From: Parvibaculum sp.
GTDB taxonomy: Bacteria; Pseudomonadota; Alphaproteobacteria; Parvibaculales; Parvibaculaceae
Length of the DNA stretch: 64,000 nt
Assembly (NCBI RefSeq): GCF_019635935.1
Contig: NZ_JAHBYN010000001.1
Location: 3,067,532-3,131,531 of the forward strand
Direction: 5' to 3'
Shown here: in pieces, positions 7,501-19,218 of the stretch
How positions within the stretch are numbered: position 1 is the first letter of the stretch
Layout: each line of letters starts with the position of its first letter
Program-made: the position numbers and the translations under genes
The notes under the pieces: generated by a model
Seen by the model: the letters and a program-made list of their open reading frames with translations, nothing else
Told to the model about the DNA's origin: nothing
The model's database searches: none

Positions 7501-8513
7501 AACTCGCCCTCATAGGCAAAGAGACCCGGCATGCCGCCGGTGTGCAGAAACACCAGCGCCTCGACATCGTTGTGCGCGCCGGCCTGAACCTGCGCCATGA
7601 AGCCGGCCATTCCCTTGCCGGTATAGACCGGATCGAGCAACACGCCTTCCTCGCGCGCCAGACATTCGACCGCGGCTTTCATGTCCGCCGTCGGCATGCC
7701 GTAACGCGCGCCGAGATGCGCGCCGTCCAGCACCACCGCATCGGGCCCGGGCGCGGCGATGCCGAGCAGCGCCGTCGTTTTCGCCGCCAGCGCCAGAATG
7801 CCGGCCGCCATTGCGTCGTTGTCGGCGCGGTAGACATTGACGCCGGCGATCGACGGACCGGCGCCGCGCAACATACGCCCCGCGACAAGACCGGCCTGCG
7901 TTCCGCCGCTCGACGAGGCATGAACGATGCGCGCCGCGCCGATGCCGCGCGCATCGAGCCCATCGGCAATTTCGAGATAGGCAGCCGCATAGCCGAGCGA
8001 ACCGACGGCGTTCGAGCCGCCGACCGGAACCAGATAGGGTTTGCCGCCGCCGGCTTCGATCTCGTCCATGATGCGTGTGAAAACCGCGCCGGCATCGGCA
8101 TCCGCCGGTTCGACGCGAATATCGGCGCCGAGAATGCGGTCGAGCAGCAGATTGCCCGAGCCGCGATAGGCATGACCCGCATAGGGCACGCTGTCGAACA
8201 GCACCAGCACACAGCGAAGCCCGGCCGCGGCAGCCGCTGCCGCCGTTTGCCGCGCGTGGTTCGATTGCAAGGCACCGGTCGTCACCACCGTATCGCAGCC
8301 CTTGGCCAGCGCGTCGCCGATCAGGAATTCGAGCTTGCGCGTCTTGTTGCCGCCGCCGGCAAGTCCTGTGCAATCGTCGCGTTTGATGAAGAGACGCGGG
8401 GGCGTACGATCCATGCGGGCGGCAAGCGCCGCGCGCAGCCGCGTCATTTCGGTGAGCGGCGTCGGCAGATGGGCGAGCGTGAAACGCGGAAAGCGGGCAA
8501 GCGGATCGGTCAC
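7497..8513 (-). CDS. PLP-dependent D-cysteine desulfhydrase / ACC deaminase family
   Basis: A 338-residue fold-type II PLP enzyme. The cofactor lysine is K57 in GGGNKTRKLEF, preceded by LFIKRDDCTGLA, and the base-stacking region TTGALQSNHARQTAAAAA is the family's hallmark. A glycine-rich phosphate-binding loop follows (HASSSGGTQAGL). The family covers D-cysteine desulfhydrase (DcyD) and 1-aminocyclopropane-1-carboxylate deaminase, and eye inspection cannot separate them safely. The gene starts with GTG, 2 bases after the stop of the CoA-transferase upstream, so the two form an operon on the minus strand. The stop codon overlaps that of the convergent gene. Confidence 0.85.
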   Translation of the reverse strand: MTDPLARFPRFTLAHLPTPLTEMTRLRAALAARMDRTPPRLFIKRDDCTGLAGGGNKTRKLEFLIGDALAKGCDTVVTTGALQSNHARQTAAAAAAAGLRCVLVLFDSVPYAGHAYRGSGNLLLDRILGADIRVEPADADAGAVFTRIMDEIEAGGGKPYLVPVGGSNAVGSLGYAAAYLEIADGLDARGIGAARIVHASSSGGTQAGLVAGRMLRGAGPSIAGVNVYRADNDAMAAGILALAAKTTALLGIAAPGPDAVVLDGAHLGARYGMPTADMKAAVECLAREEGVLLDPVYTGKGMAGFMAQVQAGAHNDVEALVFLHTGGMPGLFAYEGEF

Positions 8514-8515
8514 GG

Positions 8516-9745
8516 TCAGACGATCCCTTCGGCGCGAAACGACGCGATCTCGGCGGGTGAGTATCCAAGCTCGCCCAGAATGGCGTCGGTGTGCTCGCCG
8601 AGAACCGGCGCGCGCTCACGGATCGTGGCCGGGGTGCGCGACAGGCGCAGCGGCGTTTCCATGATGGGCGCCGGACCCGGCAGGCCCGGAAAATCCAGCG
8701 GCTTCAGATAGCCCATTTCGCGGATATGCCGGTCGTCGAGAGCCTGTTGCGGCGAGTAGACGGGCCCGGCCGGAATGCGCGCCTTTTCGAGTTCGGCAAG
8801 CGCTTCCTCGGTGGTGCGCGTCTCCGCCCAGCGCGAGGTGCGTTCCGACAGCACCGCGCCGTTGTCGCCGCGCGCCAGATCGTCCTTGAAGCGCGGGTCG
8901 GTGAGCCAGTGATCCTCACCCATCAGCCGCGCCCAGCGCTTGAAGAGCGGCGCGCCGATGGCCTGCACCAGTATCCAGCCGTCCTTCGTGCGCACAATGT
9001 CGGCCGGTCCCGCATAGGGCGAGCGGTTGCCGATCGCCACGCGATCGGTGTGGCGCAATTGCTGTTCGATCAGGTGGAAGTTGAAATAGGCGAGCGCCGT
9101 CGATAGCAGCGCGCCCTCGACGATCTGGCCCTTGCCGGATTTCTGACGTTCCATCAGCGCCGCCATCGTGCCAAAGGCCGAAAGCGAGGCGGTGCCGAAA
9201 TCGACCCAGGGCGCGTAGCTCTTCACCGGTTCCTCGGGGTATCCGGTCAGATAGGCCGCACCGACCATCGACTGTGCGACGCCGTCGAAGCCTGTGCGCT
9301 CGCTATAGGGGCCGCCATGACCGAAGGCCGAGACGGTGGTGAGAATGATGTCGGGCTTCGCCGCCGAAAGGCTCTCATAGTCGAGACCCATCGCCTTCAG
9401 CGTCGAGGGCGGCAGGTTGGCGACGACGACATCGGCGGTGGCGACCAGGCGGCGGACGATACCGCGTCCCGCCTCCGTCATCGGATCGAGCGTCAGACCT
9501 TTCTTGTTGCGGTTCATCTGCAGGAACATCGCGCCTTCGCCGCCCGCGCCGGGACCGGCATCCGGGACGATCGGCTGCACGAAACGGTCTTCGCTGCCTT
9601 CGCGCCTTTCGATGCGGATGACTTCGGCGCCCATATCGCCCAGAAGCGCCGCGCAATAGGGGCCGGCGATATAGCGGCCGAAATCGAGCACGCGGATGCC
9701 CGCCAGTATGCCCTGCGCCGAATTCCCGCCGCTCCGTTCCGTCAT
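8516..9745 (-). CDS. CaiB/BaiF (class III) CoA-transferase
   Basis: A 409-residue cytoplasmic enzyme of the formyl-CoA/carnitine-CoA transferase family. It opens with LAGIRVLDFGRYIAGPYC and GDMGAEVIRIE, continues with FLQMNRNKKGLTLD, and has the ATFGHGGPY-like loop SAFGHGGPYSERTGFD and a central DFGTASLSAFGTMAALMER. These enzymes move CoA between carboxylic acids through an Asp-anhydride intermediate. The ATG at 9745 has a GGGAGAGAG ribosome binding site; the longer frame from 9790 has none. It is co-transcribed with the PLP enzyme behind it, which suggests one catabolic step on a carboxylate, but the substrate cannot be named. Confidence 0.88.
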   Translation of the reverse strand: MTERSGGNSAQGILAGIRVLDFGRYIAGPYCAALLGDMGAEVIRIERREGSEDRFVQPIVPDAGPGAGGEGAMFLQMNRNKKGLTLDPMTEAGRGIVRRLVATADVVVANLPPSTLKAMGLDYESLSAAKPDIILTTVSAFGHGGPYSERTGFDGVAQSMVGAAYLTGYPEEPVKSYAPWVDFGTASLSAFGTMAALMERQKSGKGQIVEGALLSTALAYFNFHLIEQQLRHTDRVAIGNRSPYAGPADIVRTKDGWILVQAIGAPLFKRWARLMGEDHWLTDPRFKDDLARGDNGAVLSERTSRWAETRTTEEALAELEKARIPAGPVYSPQQALDDRHIREMGYLKPLDFPGLPGPAPIMETPLRLSRTPATIRERAPVLGEHTDAILGELGYSPAEIASFRAEGIV

Positions 9746-9944
9746 GCCGTCTCTCTCCCTGATCCTTTGTCCTGTCTCGTTTTCGTACACCGGACAGGTG
9801 CCGAAACGATAGGCGGCGCGCCGGTTTTGAGAAAGGCCGCCGGGGCAAATTTTGCATTTTATTTAGGCTTTGACCCGTACTGTACCGGCACTCGACGGGT
9901 GGGGAGACACGTCGACCGGGGCCATTTGTGGGAAGGGAAGCCGC

Positions 9945-11807
9945 GTGAGGGGGTCCGAGGACACGGCCGGAGAAGCTTTGCCCGATTCCGGCGCCGCCGG
10001 GCCGTCGGTCGAGCGCGCTTTCCGCTGGACCGGCGAATTCGCCGACCGGGCGCTGGAAGAGACTTATGCGCGCGCCAACTGGGCCGAAACGCGTTCCCGT
10101 CTGCGCGCCGTCCTGATCGCGGTCTATATCTTCGTCGGCTGGTCGGCCTTCGACCTTCTGCTGATCGGCTTCGGCTGGGCCTTTGTGGCGCTGATGGCGG
10201 CCAGGCTGGCGACGCTTGCCGTCGCGCTCACGGCGCTCAAACGGTACACATCCTACGACGACAACCGGAAATTCCTGCGCTGCGTGATGACGATGCAGGC
10301 GCTGGTCGCCATTGTCTCGCCCGTTTCGCTGGTGCTCGGTCAAACCGATTTCGCGGCCAGCCTGCTCGCCGTGGTCGTGGTCATCTTCGCCTTTTATGTC
10401 GGAATGCCGACGGCGCTGCGCGCGACGCTCGCCAATTCGCTGGCGCTGAGCGTCGCCTTCGTCGCGATTTGCCCCTGGCTTGCCGACGTGTCGCCGGCCG
10501 CGCTGGCACAGATCGCCGCACTATTCGTCGTCGTCAATGCGATCGGTGTCGAGATGGTGCGCGCGGCGAACCGGCTGCGCCGCAACGGCTTTCTGACGCT
10601 TGTCCGTCAGCAGGAACTTTACGAGCAGCTGAAGCGCGAAGTCGAGGTGCGGCGCGAAGCCGAACAGGCCGTTCGCGCCACCGAGGAAAGCTTCCAGAGC
10701 CTCTTTTATGCCGCGCCGCTGCCGATTTCGCTGGTCGACCCGGCCAACTACAAGCTGGTGCAGGCCAACATCGCGGCGCTGAAACTTTTCGATATTTCGG
10801 AAGAGGACGCCGCGGGGTTTGACGTTCGAACCTTCTTCACCGAGGAAAACCTCGACGCCCGTCTCGAGCGCCTGCTGGTCAGCGGCCGCGCCGGCGTGCC
10901 GGTGGAGTTCCGCCTGACGCGGCGCGACGGCTCGACGATATGGGCGCTTGTTTCGGCGGCAACGGTGCAGTTCCAGGGCCGTGCGGCGCTGCTGATCGGC
11001 ATTCAGGATGTGACCGCGCGTCACAAGGAAGCCGAGACGCTACGCGAGGCGCGCGACCAGGCGACGGCGGCAAGCCGCTCGAAATCGGAATTCCTGGCCA
11101 ACATGAGCCACGAACTCCGGACGCCGCTGAACGCCATCATCGGATTTTCGGAAGCGCTGGAGCGCGAGCTCTTCGGCCCCGTCGGCAATCCGCGTTACCG
11201 TGAATATGCCGAAGACATTCACGACAGCGGCGTTCACCTGCTGAGCCTCATCAACGACATTCTCGATCTCTCGAAAATCGAAGCGGGTCACTTCAACCTG
11301 CATGAGGACGAAACCGAACTCGATCACCTGGTCCAGGCGGCAATGCGCATCGTGCGCCATCGCGCCCAGCAAGCGAATATCACGATCGAATGCGAATTGC
11401 CGTCGCCGCCGATCTTCCTCGTCGCCGACGAACGGGCCTTGAAGCAGGTGCTGATCAACCTCGTGTCGAACGCCGTGAAGTTCAGTCCCAACGGAAGCAC
11501 GGTGAGGATCGAGACGCAGATTTGCGCCGAAAGCCTGCGCATCGCCGTCATCGACAAGGGCATCGGCATCGCCGAACACGATATCCCCCGCGCGCTGACG
11601 CCGTTCACCCAGGTCGACGGCTCATTGTCGCGCACCCACGAAGGCACCGGGCTCGGCCTGCCGCTCGCCAAGCACCTGACCGAACTGCATGGCGGCACGC
11701 TGACCATCGAAAGCCAGGTCGAGGCCGGCACGACGGTCTATGTCGACCTGCCGCTGTCGCGCGTCGTCGGCCGCGATACGCCGTCGAAGGAAAGCGCGAT
11801 CCTTTAG
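9945..11807 (+). CDS. Membrane-bound PAS histidine kinase, PleC/DivJ/PdhS-like
   Basis: About 620 residues if started at the GTG at 9945, which has AGGGAAG upstream; the frame is open to a TTG at 9870. About six hydrophobic helices span residues 50-200, followed by a short coil and one PAS domain (about 235-355, ESFQSLFYAAPLPISLVDP). The phospho-acceptor is H389 in SEFLANMSHELRTPLNAIIG, followed by YAEDIHDSGVHLLSLINDIL and DLSKIEAG. The ATPase domain has NLVSNAVKFSPNG, DKGIGIAEHD and GTGLGLPLA. The dimerisation domain is of the type that controls DivK/PleD in alphaproteobacteria. No response regulator adjoins it. It converges on the acylase gene with a one-base gap. Confidence 0.88.
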   Translation: MRGSEDTAGEALPDSGAAGPSVERAFRWTGEFADRALEETYARANWAETRSRLRAVLIAVYIFVGWSAFDLLLIGFGWAFVALMAARLATLAVALTALKRYTSYDDNRKFLRCVMTMQALVAIVSPVSLVLGQTDFAASLLAVVVVIFAFYVGMPTALRATLANSLALSVAFVAICPWLADVSPAALAQIAALFVVVNAIGVEMVRAANRLRRNGFLTLVRQQELYEQLKREVEVRREAEQAVRATEESFQSLFYAAPLPISLVDPANYKLVQANIAALKLFDISEEDAAGFDVRTFFTEENLDARLERLLVSGRAGVPVEFRLTRRDGSTIWALVSAATVQFQGRAALLIGIQDVTARHKEAETLREARDQATAASRSKSEFLANMSHELRTPLNAIIGFSEALERELFGPVGNPRYREYAEDIHDSGVHLLSLINDILDLSKIEAGHFNLHEDETELDHLVQAAMRIVRHRAQQANITIECELPSPPIFLVADERALKQVLINLVSNAVKFSPNGSTVRIETQICAESLRIAVIDKGIGIAEHDIPRALTPFTQVDGSLSRTHEGTGLGLPLAKHLTELHGGTLTIESQVEAGTTVYVDLPLSRVVGRDTPSKESAIL

Positions 11808-11808
11808 T

Positions 11809-13968
<2,160 letters not shown>

Positions 13969-14121
13969 GCGCGCCCTCCTGATTCTCCGAATTGCGCCGG
14001 AGCCTAGCCGCCGCGGTCCGATCCGCAAAGCGGGCCTGCGTCCCTGCGCCGCTTTTGCGTGCCCGCGCGAGCCTCTATACAAGGGGCGTCCCGCTACAGA
14101 CCCTCGCGAAAGGCTGTGTCC

Positions 14122-14985
14122 TTGGCATTTTCGGGCGACATTCCGCTCTTCGTCGCGCTTGCTCTTCTGGCCGGCATCGTCGTGACGTTCCTGCTCCGGC
14201 CCTTGCGGACCGGCAGGACGCGCGCCGACGCGGGCGAGAGTGAAGTTGCGCTTTACCGCGACCAGCTCGCCGAAATCGGCCGCGACGTCGATCGCGGCGT
14301 GATCGGCGAGGCCGAGGCCGATGCGGCGCGCATCGAGGTTTCACGCCGCCTGCTCGCCGCCGACGAGATGCGGCAGGAGGCGGCGCGCTGCGGCGAGACA
14401 GCGGACCCGCGCTGGCGCAAGGGCATGGCCGTGGTGCTGGCGCTCGGCGTGCCGCTGCTGGCGCTGGCGATCTACCTGCAGGAAGGGTCGCCCGGCCTGC
14501 CGGACCGGCCGATTGCGGCGCGGCTTGCGGCGCCGGCCGACACCCTGCCGGTCGAGGCATTGATCGTTCGTATCGAACGGCGGCTGAAGGAGCAGCCGGA
14601 CGATCTGCAAGGCTGGGAGCTGGTCGCGCCGACTTATCTGCGTCTCGGCCGCTACGACGACGCGGCAGGCGCCTGGACGCGGGCGATCATCCTCGATGGC
14701 GTGACAGCCGAAAGGCTGGCGGCGCGCGGCGAGGCACGTGTGTTGGCTGCCGAAGGCCGGGTGACGGCGGGCGCCAGGGCCGATTTCGAGAAGGCCGCCG
14801 CCCTCGATGCGGGAGAACCGCGCGCGCAATATTTCCTCGGCCTTGCCGATTACGACGAAGGCCGCCGCGACGCCGCGCTCGCCCGCTGGAAAGAGCTGCT
14901 GGCCGGCGCCCCCGAAGACGCCGCCTGGGCTGCGGCGGTCGAGGCGCGCATCGCCGCCGTTGAGGCGGAAATCGCCCCGAAGTAA
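14122..14985 (+). CDS. ccmI: Cytochrome c maturation protein CcmI (CycH)
   Basis: About 287 residues from a TTG at 14122 (AAAGG eight bases upstream; a GTG at 14116 is possible). A first membrane helix, DIPLFVALALLAGIVVTFLL, and a coil region YRDQLAEIGRDVDRGVIGEA lead to a second helix near residues 105-122, then a periplasmic domain with TPR-like units (GWELVAPTYLRLGRYDDAAG, ARAQYFLGLADYDEGRRDAAL-like). The second helix and TPR tail define CcmI, which holds apocytochrome c for heme attachment. It is first in the ccm set on this strand; the next ccm gene is displaced by an unrelated ORF. Confidence 0.88.
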   Translation: MAFSGDIPLFVALALLAGIVVTFLLRPLRTGRTRADAGESEVALYRDQLAEIGRDVDRGVIGEAEADAARIEVSRRLLAADEMRQEAARCGETADPRWRKGMAVVLALGVPLLALAIYLQEGSPGLPDRPIAARLAAPADTLPVEALIVRIERRLKEQPDDLQGWELVAPTYLRLGRYDDAAGAWTRAIILDGVTAERLAARGEARVLAAEGRVTAGARADFEKAAALDAGEPRAQYFLGLADYDEGRRDAALARWKELLAGAPEDAAWAAAVEARIAAVEAEIAPK

Positions 14986-15043
14986 TCCCCACCCCCGTCC
15001 GTGCCGGGCTAACATGGTCGCCGACTCGCGGCGGAGGGGGATC

Positions 15044-15976
15044 ATGCTCAGCGAAATTCAGAAGCAGACGGCAAAAGCCATCGTCAATATCTTCGAGACG
15101 GGACGCGCGCTCGGTGACTATGGTCGCGTGACGCTGCTGGCCGGCGACAGCGGACACCTGACCTACGGCATGGCGCAGACGACGCTTGGCAGCGGCAATC
15201 TCTATCTGCTGATCAAGGCTTATTGCGCGGCGCCGGGCGCAGCCTATGCGGCGGCGCTGAGGCCCTATCTGCAAAGCCTCGCCGACATCGACCTGCGGCT
15301 CGACAACGACATGAAATTTCGCGGCCTGCTGAAAGACGCCGGCGCGGACCCCGCGATGCAGGAAACGCAGGACAGTTTTTTCGACCGCGTCTTCTGGCGT
15401 CCCTCCGCCGAGGCGGCATCGAAGCTCGGTCTTGCCGAAGCGCTGTCGCTGGCGGTCGTTTACGACAGCACGATCCACGGCTCATGGGCGGCGATGCGCG
15501 ACCGGACCGTGGCGAAAGTCGGCCTGCCGTCGAAAACCGGCGAGCGCGGCTGGATCGGCGCCTATGTGAAGGAACGCCGAAACTGGCTGGCGACGCATTC
15601 AAACCCGCTGCTCGGCAAAACCGTCTACCGGATGGATGCCTTCGAGGCGTTGATCGGCGCAAAGAACTGGCAACTCGCGCTGCCGGTCGCGGTGCGCGGC
15701 GTTCGTATCGACCAGACCGTTTTCGACTACCGGCCGCCGGTGCCGGTCTCGGCCGTCGATGCCGCAACGCGCAACCTGCGCCTGACACAGCCCCACATGA
15801 CCGGCGCCGATGTTCGCGCACTGGAAGAGGCGCTGGTGAGGGACGGCTATGCGATCAATGTCGACGGTGTCTTCGACGCCGGGCTCGAAGGCGCATTGAA
15901 GTCTTTCCAGAAGGAACACGGGCTCGTTGCCGACGGCATCGCCGGCCCGGCAACGCGAATGATATTGGGGCTCTGA
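15044..15976 (+). CDS. GH46 chitosanase-like protein with peptidoglycan-binding domain
   Basis: A 310-residue protein from an ATG with GGAGGGGG three bases upstream. Residues 1-215 resemble glycoside hydrolase family 46: KAIVNIFETG with candidate acid E18, LLAGDSGHLTYGMAQTTLGS with a candidate second acid D35, then QDSFFDRVFWRP and LAVVYDSTIHGSW. Residues 245-310 are a PG_binding_1 unit (ADVRALEEALVRDGYAINVD, GALKSFQKEHGLVADGIAGP). No signal peptide or lipobox is visible, which is odd for a wall or chitosan hydrolase. It sits between ccmI and ccmE on the same strand (58- and 134-bp gaps), so it interrupts a normally compact operon. Confidence 0.75.
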   Translation: MLSEIQKQTAKAIVNIFETGRALGDYGRVTLLAGDSGHLTYGMAQTTLGSGNLYLLIKAYCAAPGAAYAAALRPYLQSLADIDLRLDNDMKFRGLLKDAGADPAMQETQDSFFDRVFWRPSAEAASKLGLAEALSLAVVYDSTIHGSWAAMRDRTVAKVGLPSKTGERGWIGAYVKERRNWLATHSNPLLGKTVYRMDAFEALIGAKNWQLALPVAVRGVRIDQTVFDYRPPVPVSAVDAATRNLRLTQPHMTGADVRALEEALVRDGYAINVDGVFDAGLEGALKSFQKEHGLVADGIAGPATRMILGL

Positions 15977-16110
15977 ATAGCCATTTTCCGGGGAAAACCT
16001 CTTTCACCGCGACCATTTAGCGGTTTGATCGGCTATCCTCGTCCCGCTATATCTCAGCTCGTCCACACCGCGCCGGCCGACAACAGAGCGTCCGGAAAAC
16101 AGGAAACGCC

Positions 16111-16593
16111 ATGACGCGCAAGCAGCGCCGCGCCGCATTCATCGCTATCGGTCTTGCCATTCTGGCGCTCGCCGTCGGGCTGGTGCTTTATGCGATGCGC
16201 GACAACATCGTCTTCTTTCACAGCCCGAGCGACGTCGTCGAACGCGAAGTCGCGCCCGGCCAGCGCATCCGCCTTGGCGGTCTGGTGGAAGCGGGTTCGG
16301 TCGAAACGCTTGCCGACGGCGCGGCGCGCTTCGCGGTCACCGACATGGTCGAGACGATCCGGGTTACCTATCGCGGCATCCTGCCGGACCTGTTCCGCGA
16401 GGGGCAGGGCGTCGTCGCCGAGGGCGTGCTGCTGGAAGACGGAAGCTTCGCCGCCGACACGGTGCTTGCCAAGCACGACGAAACCTACATGCCGCCCGAA
16501 GTCGTCGACGCGCTGAAGCGCACCGGCAACTGGCAGGGCGAAGGCGCCGAGGCGTCGCACGCCGAGACCTACGGGCAGGGCGCTTATCCATGA
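16111..16593 (+). CDS. ccmE: Heme chaperone CcmE (CycJ)
   Basis: A 160-residue protein with one N-terminal anchor (residues 9-28) and a periplasmic OB-fold. The heme-binding histidine is H122 in [10 protein letters not shown], with Y126 four residues on as in E. coli CcmE (H130/Y134). The fold motifs [13 protein letters not shown] and [20 protein letters not shown] are clear. CcmE receives heme from CcmC and passes it to the CcmF/H complex. It starts 10 bases before ccmF. Confidence 0.95.
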   Translation: MTRKQRRAAFIAIGLAILALAVGLVLYAMRDNIVFFHSPSDVVEREVAPGQRIRLGGLVEAGSVETLADGAARFAVTDMVETIRVTYRGILPDLFREGQGVVAEGVLLEDGSFAADTVLAKHDETYMPPEVVDALKRTGNWQGEGAEASHAETYGQGAYP

Positions 16594-16603
16594 TTGTCGA
16601 GCG

Positions 16604-18592
16604 ATGATTATCGAGATTGGCCATTTCGCGCTGGTGCTGGCGCTTGCCGTTGCCGTCGCGCAGATGGTGGCGCCGATGCTGGGCGCGCATCGCCGCGACG
16701 CGACGCTGATGGGCATTGCCGGGCCGGCGGCGCTGCTGCAATTCGCGCTGGTGCTGCTCGCCTTCGCCGCCCTGACATGGGCCTTCCTCGTTTCCGATTT
16801 CTCGCTGAAACTCGCCTACGACAATTCGCATTCGGCCAAGCCGCTGATCTACAAGATTTCCGGCGTCTGGGGGAACCATGAAGGCTCGATGGTTCTCTGG
16901 GTGCTGATCCTCGCGCTGTTCGGCGCGATGGTGGCGCTGTTCGGCGCCAACCTCCCGGCAACGTTGCGCGCCCGCGTGTTGTCGGTGCAGGCCTCGATCG
17001 CGGTCGCTTTCCTGCTCTTCGTCGTCTTCACCTCCAATCCGTTCGTGCGGCTCGACCCCGCGCCTTTCGAGGGCACAGGGCTCAACCCGCTGCTCCAGGA
17101 CCGCGCGCTCGCCTTTCACCCGCCCTGGCTCTATGCGGGTTATGTCGGCTATTCGATGACGTTTTCCTTCGCTGTCGCGGCGCTGCTGGAAGGCCGTGTC
17201 GACGCAAGCTGGGCGCGCTGGGTGCGGCCCTGGGCGCTCGCCGCCTGGCTCTCGCTCACCATCGGCATCGCGATGGGTTCGTGGTGGGCCTACTACACGC
17301 TCGGCTGGGGCGGCTTCTGGTTCTGGGACCCGGTCGAGAACGCTTCGCTGATGCCGTGGATCGTCGGCACGGCGCTGCTCCACTCGGCCATCGTCGCCGA
17401 AAAACGCGGCGCTCTGAAGAGCTGGACGCTGCTGCTCGCCATCATCGCCTTCTCGTTGTCGCTGCTCGGCACGTTCCTCGTGCGCTCCGGCGTGCTGACA
17501 TCGGTCCATGCCTTCGCCGTCGATCCCGAGCGCGGCATCTTCATTCTCGGTATTCTAATTTTCTTCGTCGGCGGTTCGCTGGCGCTTTATGCGTGGCGCG
17601 CGCCGCTCTTGAAGACGGACGGCATTTTCGCGCCGGTCAGCCGCGAAGGCGCATTGCTGGTCAACAATCTGCTGCTTGCCGCCGCAACCGCCGCCGTATT
17701 CTTCGGCACGCTCTATCCGCTGCTGCTCGATGCCCTGGACGGGCCGAAGATTACCGTTGGCCCGACCTTCTTCAATCTCACCTTCGCACCGATTTTCATT
17801 GTGTTGCTTGTGTTGGTGCCGTTCGGGCCCTTGCTTGGTTGGAAGCGCGCCGACATTCAGGCCGCCGCCGAGCGCCTGATGGCTGCGGCCGGGCTCGCCT
17901 TCGTCGCGATGCTGGTTGCCTACGGTTTCATGTGGGACGGGCCCTGGCTCGCACCGCTCGGCATCGCGCTTGCCGTCTGGCTGGTGGCCGGTGCAGCGTC
18001 GGAGATCGCCTACCGGATCAAACTCTTTTCGGCGCCCCTGGCCGAGAGCCTCGGCCGCGTCCGCCGTTTGCCGCGCGCCGCATGGGGCATGGCGCTGGCG
18101 CATGGCGGCCTCGGCATCGCGGTTGCCGGCATTGTCGGCGTCACAGCATGGCGCGCCGAAACCATCGTCGCACTCGCGCCGGGCGAAAGCGCCGAACTTG
18201 CCGGCTACACGCTGACGCTTGAAGCGGTCGGCATGCGCGACGGGCCGAATTTCGAGGCGACGACAGGCATCGTCCGCATCGATCGCGGCGAACGCTTCGT
18301 CGCCCGCCTGATGCCGGAGAAGCGCCGCTTCCCGGCCGAGCGTCAGGAGAAAACCGAAGCCGGCATCCACACCAATCTGGTTTCCGACATCTATGTCGTA
18401 CTCGGGGACGTGGCGGGCGAGGGCAAATGGGTCGTGCGCGCCTACCGCAATGCACTGGCGCCGTGGATATGGATCGGCGGCATGATCATGGCGCTTGGCG
18501 GCGCCATATCGCTGACCGACCGGCGCCTGCGCGTCGGCGCTCCGGTCAATGCAAAAATCCATGCGGGCGCGCGGCCCGCCGCGGCAGAGTAG
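16604..18592 (+). CDS. ccmF: Heme lyase subunit CcmF (CycK)
   Basis: A 662-residue polytopic membrane protein with about 15 hydrophobic helices. The WWD heme-handling signature is GSWWAYYTLGWGGFWFWDPV near residue 225. Other family marks are KISGVWGNHEGSMVLWVLIL and NPLLQDRALAFHPPWLYAGY. A large periplasmic loop precedes the final helix (WIWIGGMIMALGGAISLTDR). CcmF with CcmH and CcmI attaches heme to CXXCH apocytochromes. It follows ccmE by 10 bp and precedes ccmH by 4 bp, consistent with one transcript. Confidence 0.96.
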   Translation: MIIEIGHFALVLALAVAVAQMVAPMLGAHRRDATLMGIAGPAALLQFALVLLAFAALTWAFLVSDFSLKLAYDNSHSAKPLIYKISGVWGNHEGSMVLWVLILALFGAMVALFGANLPATLRARVLSVQASIAVAFLLFVVFTSNPFVRLDPAPFEGTGLNPLLQDRALAFHPPWLYAGYVGYSMTFSFAVAALLEGRVDASWARWVRPWALAAWLSLTIGIAMGSWWAYYTLGWGGFWFWDPVENASLMPWIVGTALLHSAIVAEKRGALKSWTLLLAIIAFSLSLLGTFLVRSGVLTSVHAFAVDPERGIFILGILIFFVGGSLALYAWRAPLLKTDGIFAPVSREGALLVNNLLLAAATAAVFFGTLYPLLLDALDGPKITVGPTFFNLTFAPIFIVLLVLVPFGPLLGWKRADIQAAAERLMAAAGLAFVAMLVAYGFMWDGPWLAPLGIALAVWLVAGAASEIAYRIKLFSAPLAESLGRVRRLPRAAWGMALAHGGLGIAVAGIVGVTAWRAETIVALAPGESAELAGYTLTLEAVGMRDGPNFEATTGIVRIDRGERFVARLMPEKRRFPAERQEKTEAGIHTNLVSDIYVVLGDVAGEGKWVVRAYRNALAPWIWIGGMIMALGGAISLTDRRLRVGAPVNAKIHAGARPAAAE

Positions 18593-18596
18593 GGCG

Positions 18597-19076
18597 ATGC
18601 GCACGGGCCTCGCGGCTTTTCTGCTTTTGCTGGCGCTCGCCGCGCCGGGCTTTGCCGCACTCGACCCGAGCGAGATGCTCGACGACCCCGCCGCGGAAGC
18701 CCGCGCCCGCGCCATCTCCAAAGAACTCCGCTGCATGGTTTGCCAGAACCAGTCGATCGACGATTCCGATGCGGAACTGGCGCGCGATCTCCGCATGGTG
18801 GTGCGCGACCGCATTCGCGCCGGCGACAGCGACGCCGAAGTCTTCGATTTCGTCGTCGCCCGCTATGGCGATTTCGTGCTGATGACCCCGCCTTTCAGGC
18901 CCGAGACATGGCTGCTCTGGCTGGCGCCCGGCCTCGTGCTGATCGTCGGCGGCGGCATCGTACTGCTGACCCTGCGCCGGGTGCGCGCCGCCGGCGCCGG
19001 TCCCCGGCTCACAGCCGAGGAAAAAGCCCGGCTGGCGGCCCTGACCGGCCCGGACGACGCCGAAAAGGCCGAATAG
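18597..19076 (+). CDS. ccmH: Thiol reductase subunit CcmH (CycL)
   Basis: A 159-residue protein with a cleavable signal (MRTGLAAFLLLLALAAPGFA), a short periplasmic domain with the redox pair C46/C49 in LRCMVCQNQSIDDSD, and one C-terminal anchor near residues 104-124. The pair keeps apocytochrome cysteines reduced. The ATG lies 4 bp after the ccmF stop. No ccmG (DsbE) lies between ccmF and ccmH, as is also the case in the rhizobial cycHJKL arrangement. Confidence 0.95.
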   Translation: MRTGLAAFLLLLALAAPGFAALDPSEMLDDPAAEARARAISKELRCMVCQNQSIDDSDAELARDLRMVVRDRIRAGDSDAEVFDFVVARYGDFVLMTPPFRPETWLLWLAPGLVLIVGGGIVLLTLRRVRAAGAGPRLTAEEKARLAALTGPDDAEKAE

Positions 19077-19218
19077 GGCCGCCTTCTTTTCGCCTTACAG
19101 ATTTGTAATATCCCAGACATGAATTGGTAAGGATCGGGACATGATGCTGATCCTCAAAGCCTATCGAGCAATGATTGCCGCCGTCCCGGGCGGCCCGTAT
19201 CCACAGGAGTTGATCGCG

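Noticed and set aside
19141..19218. Upstream ATG for degP
   Set aside because: It is in frame and has a moderate AAGGA site, but the signal peptide is complete from the ATG at 19219, which has a better-placed AGGAG. Not fully excluded.
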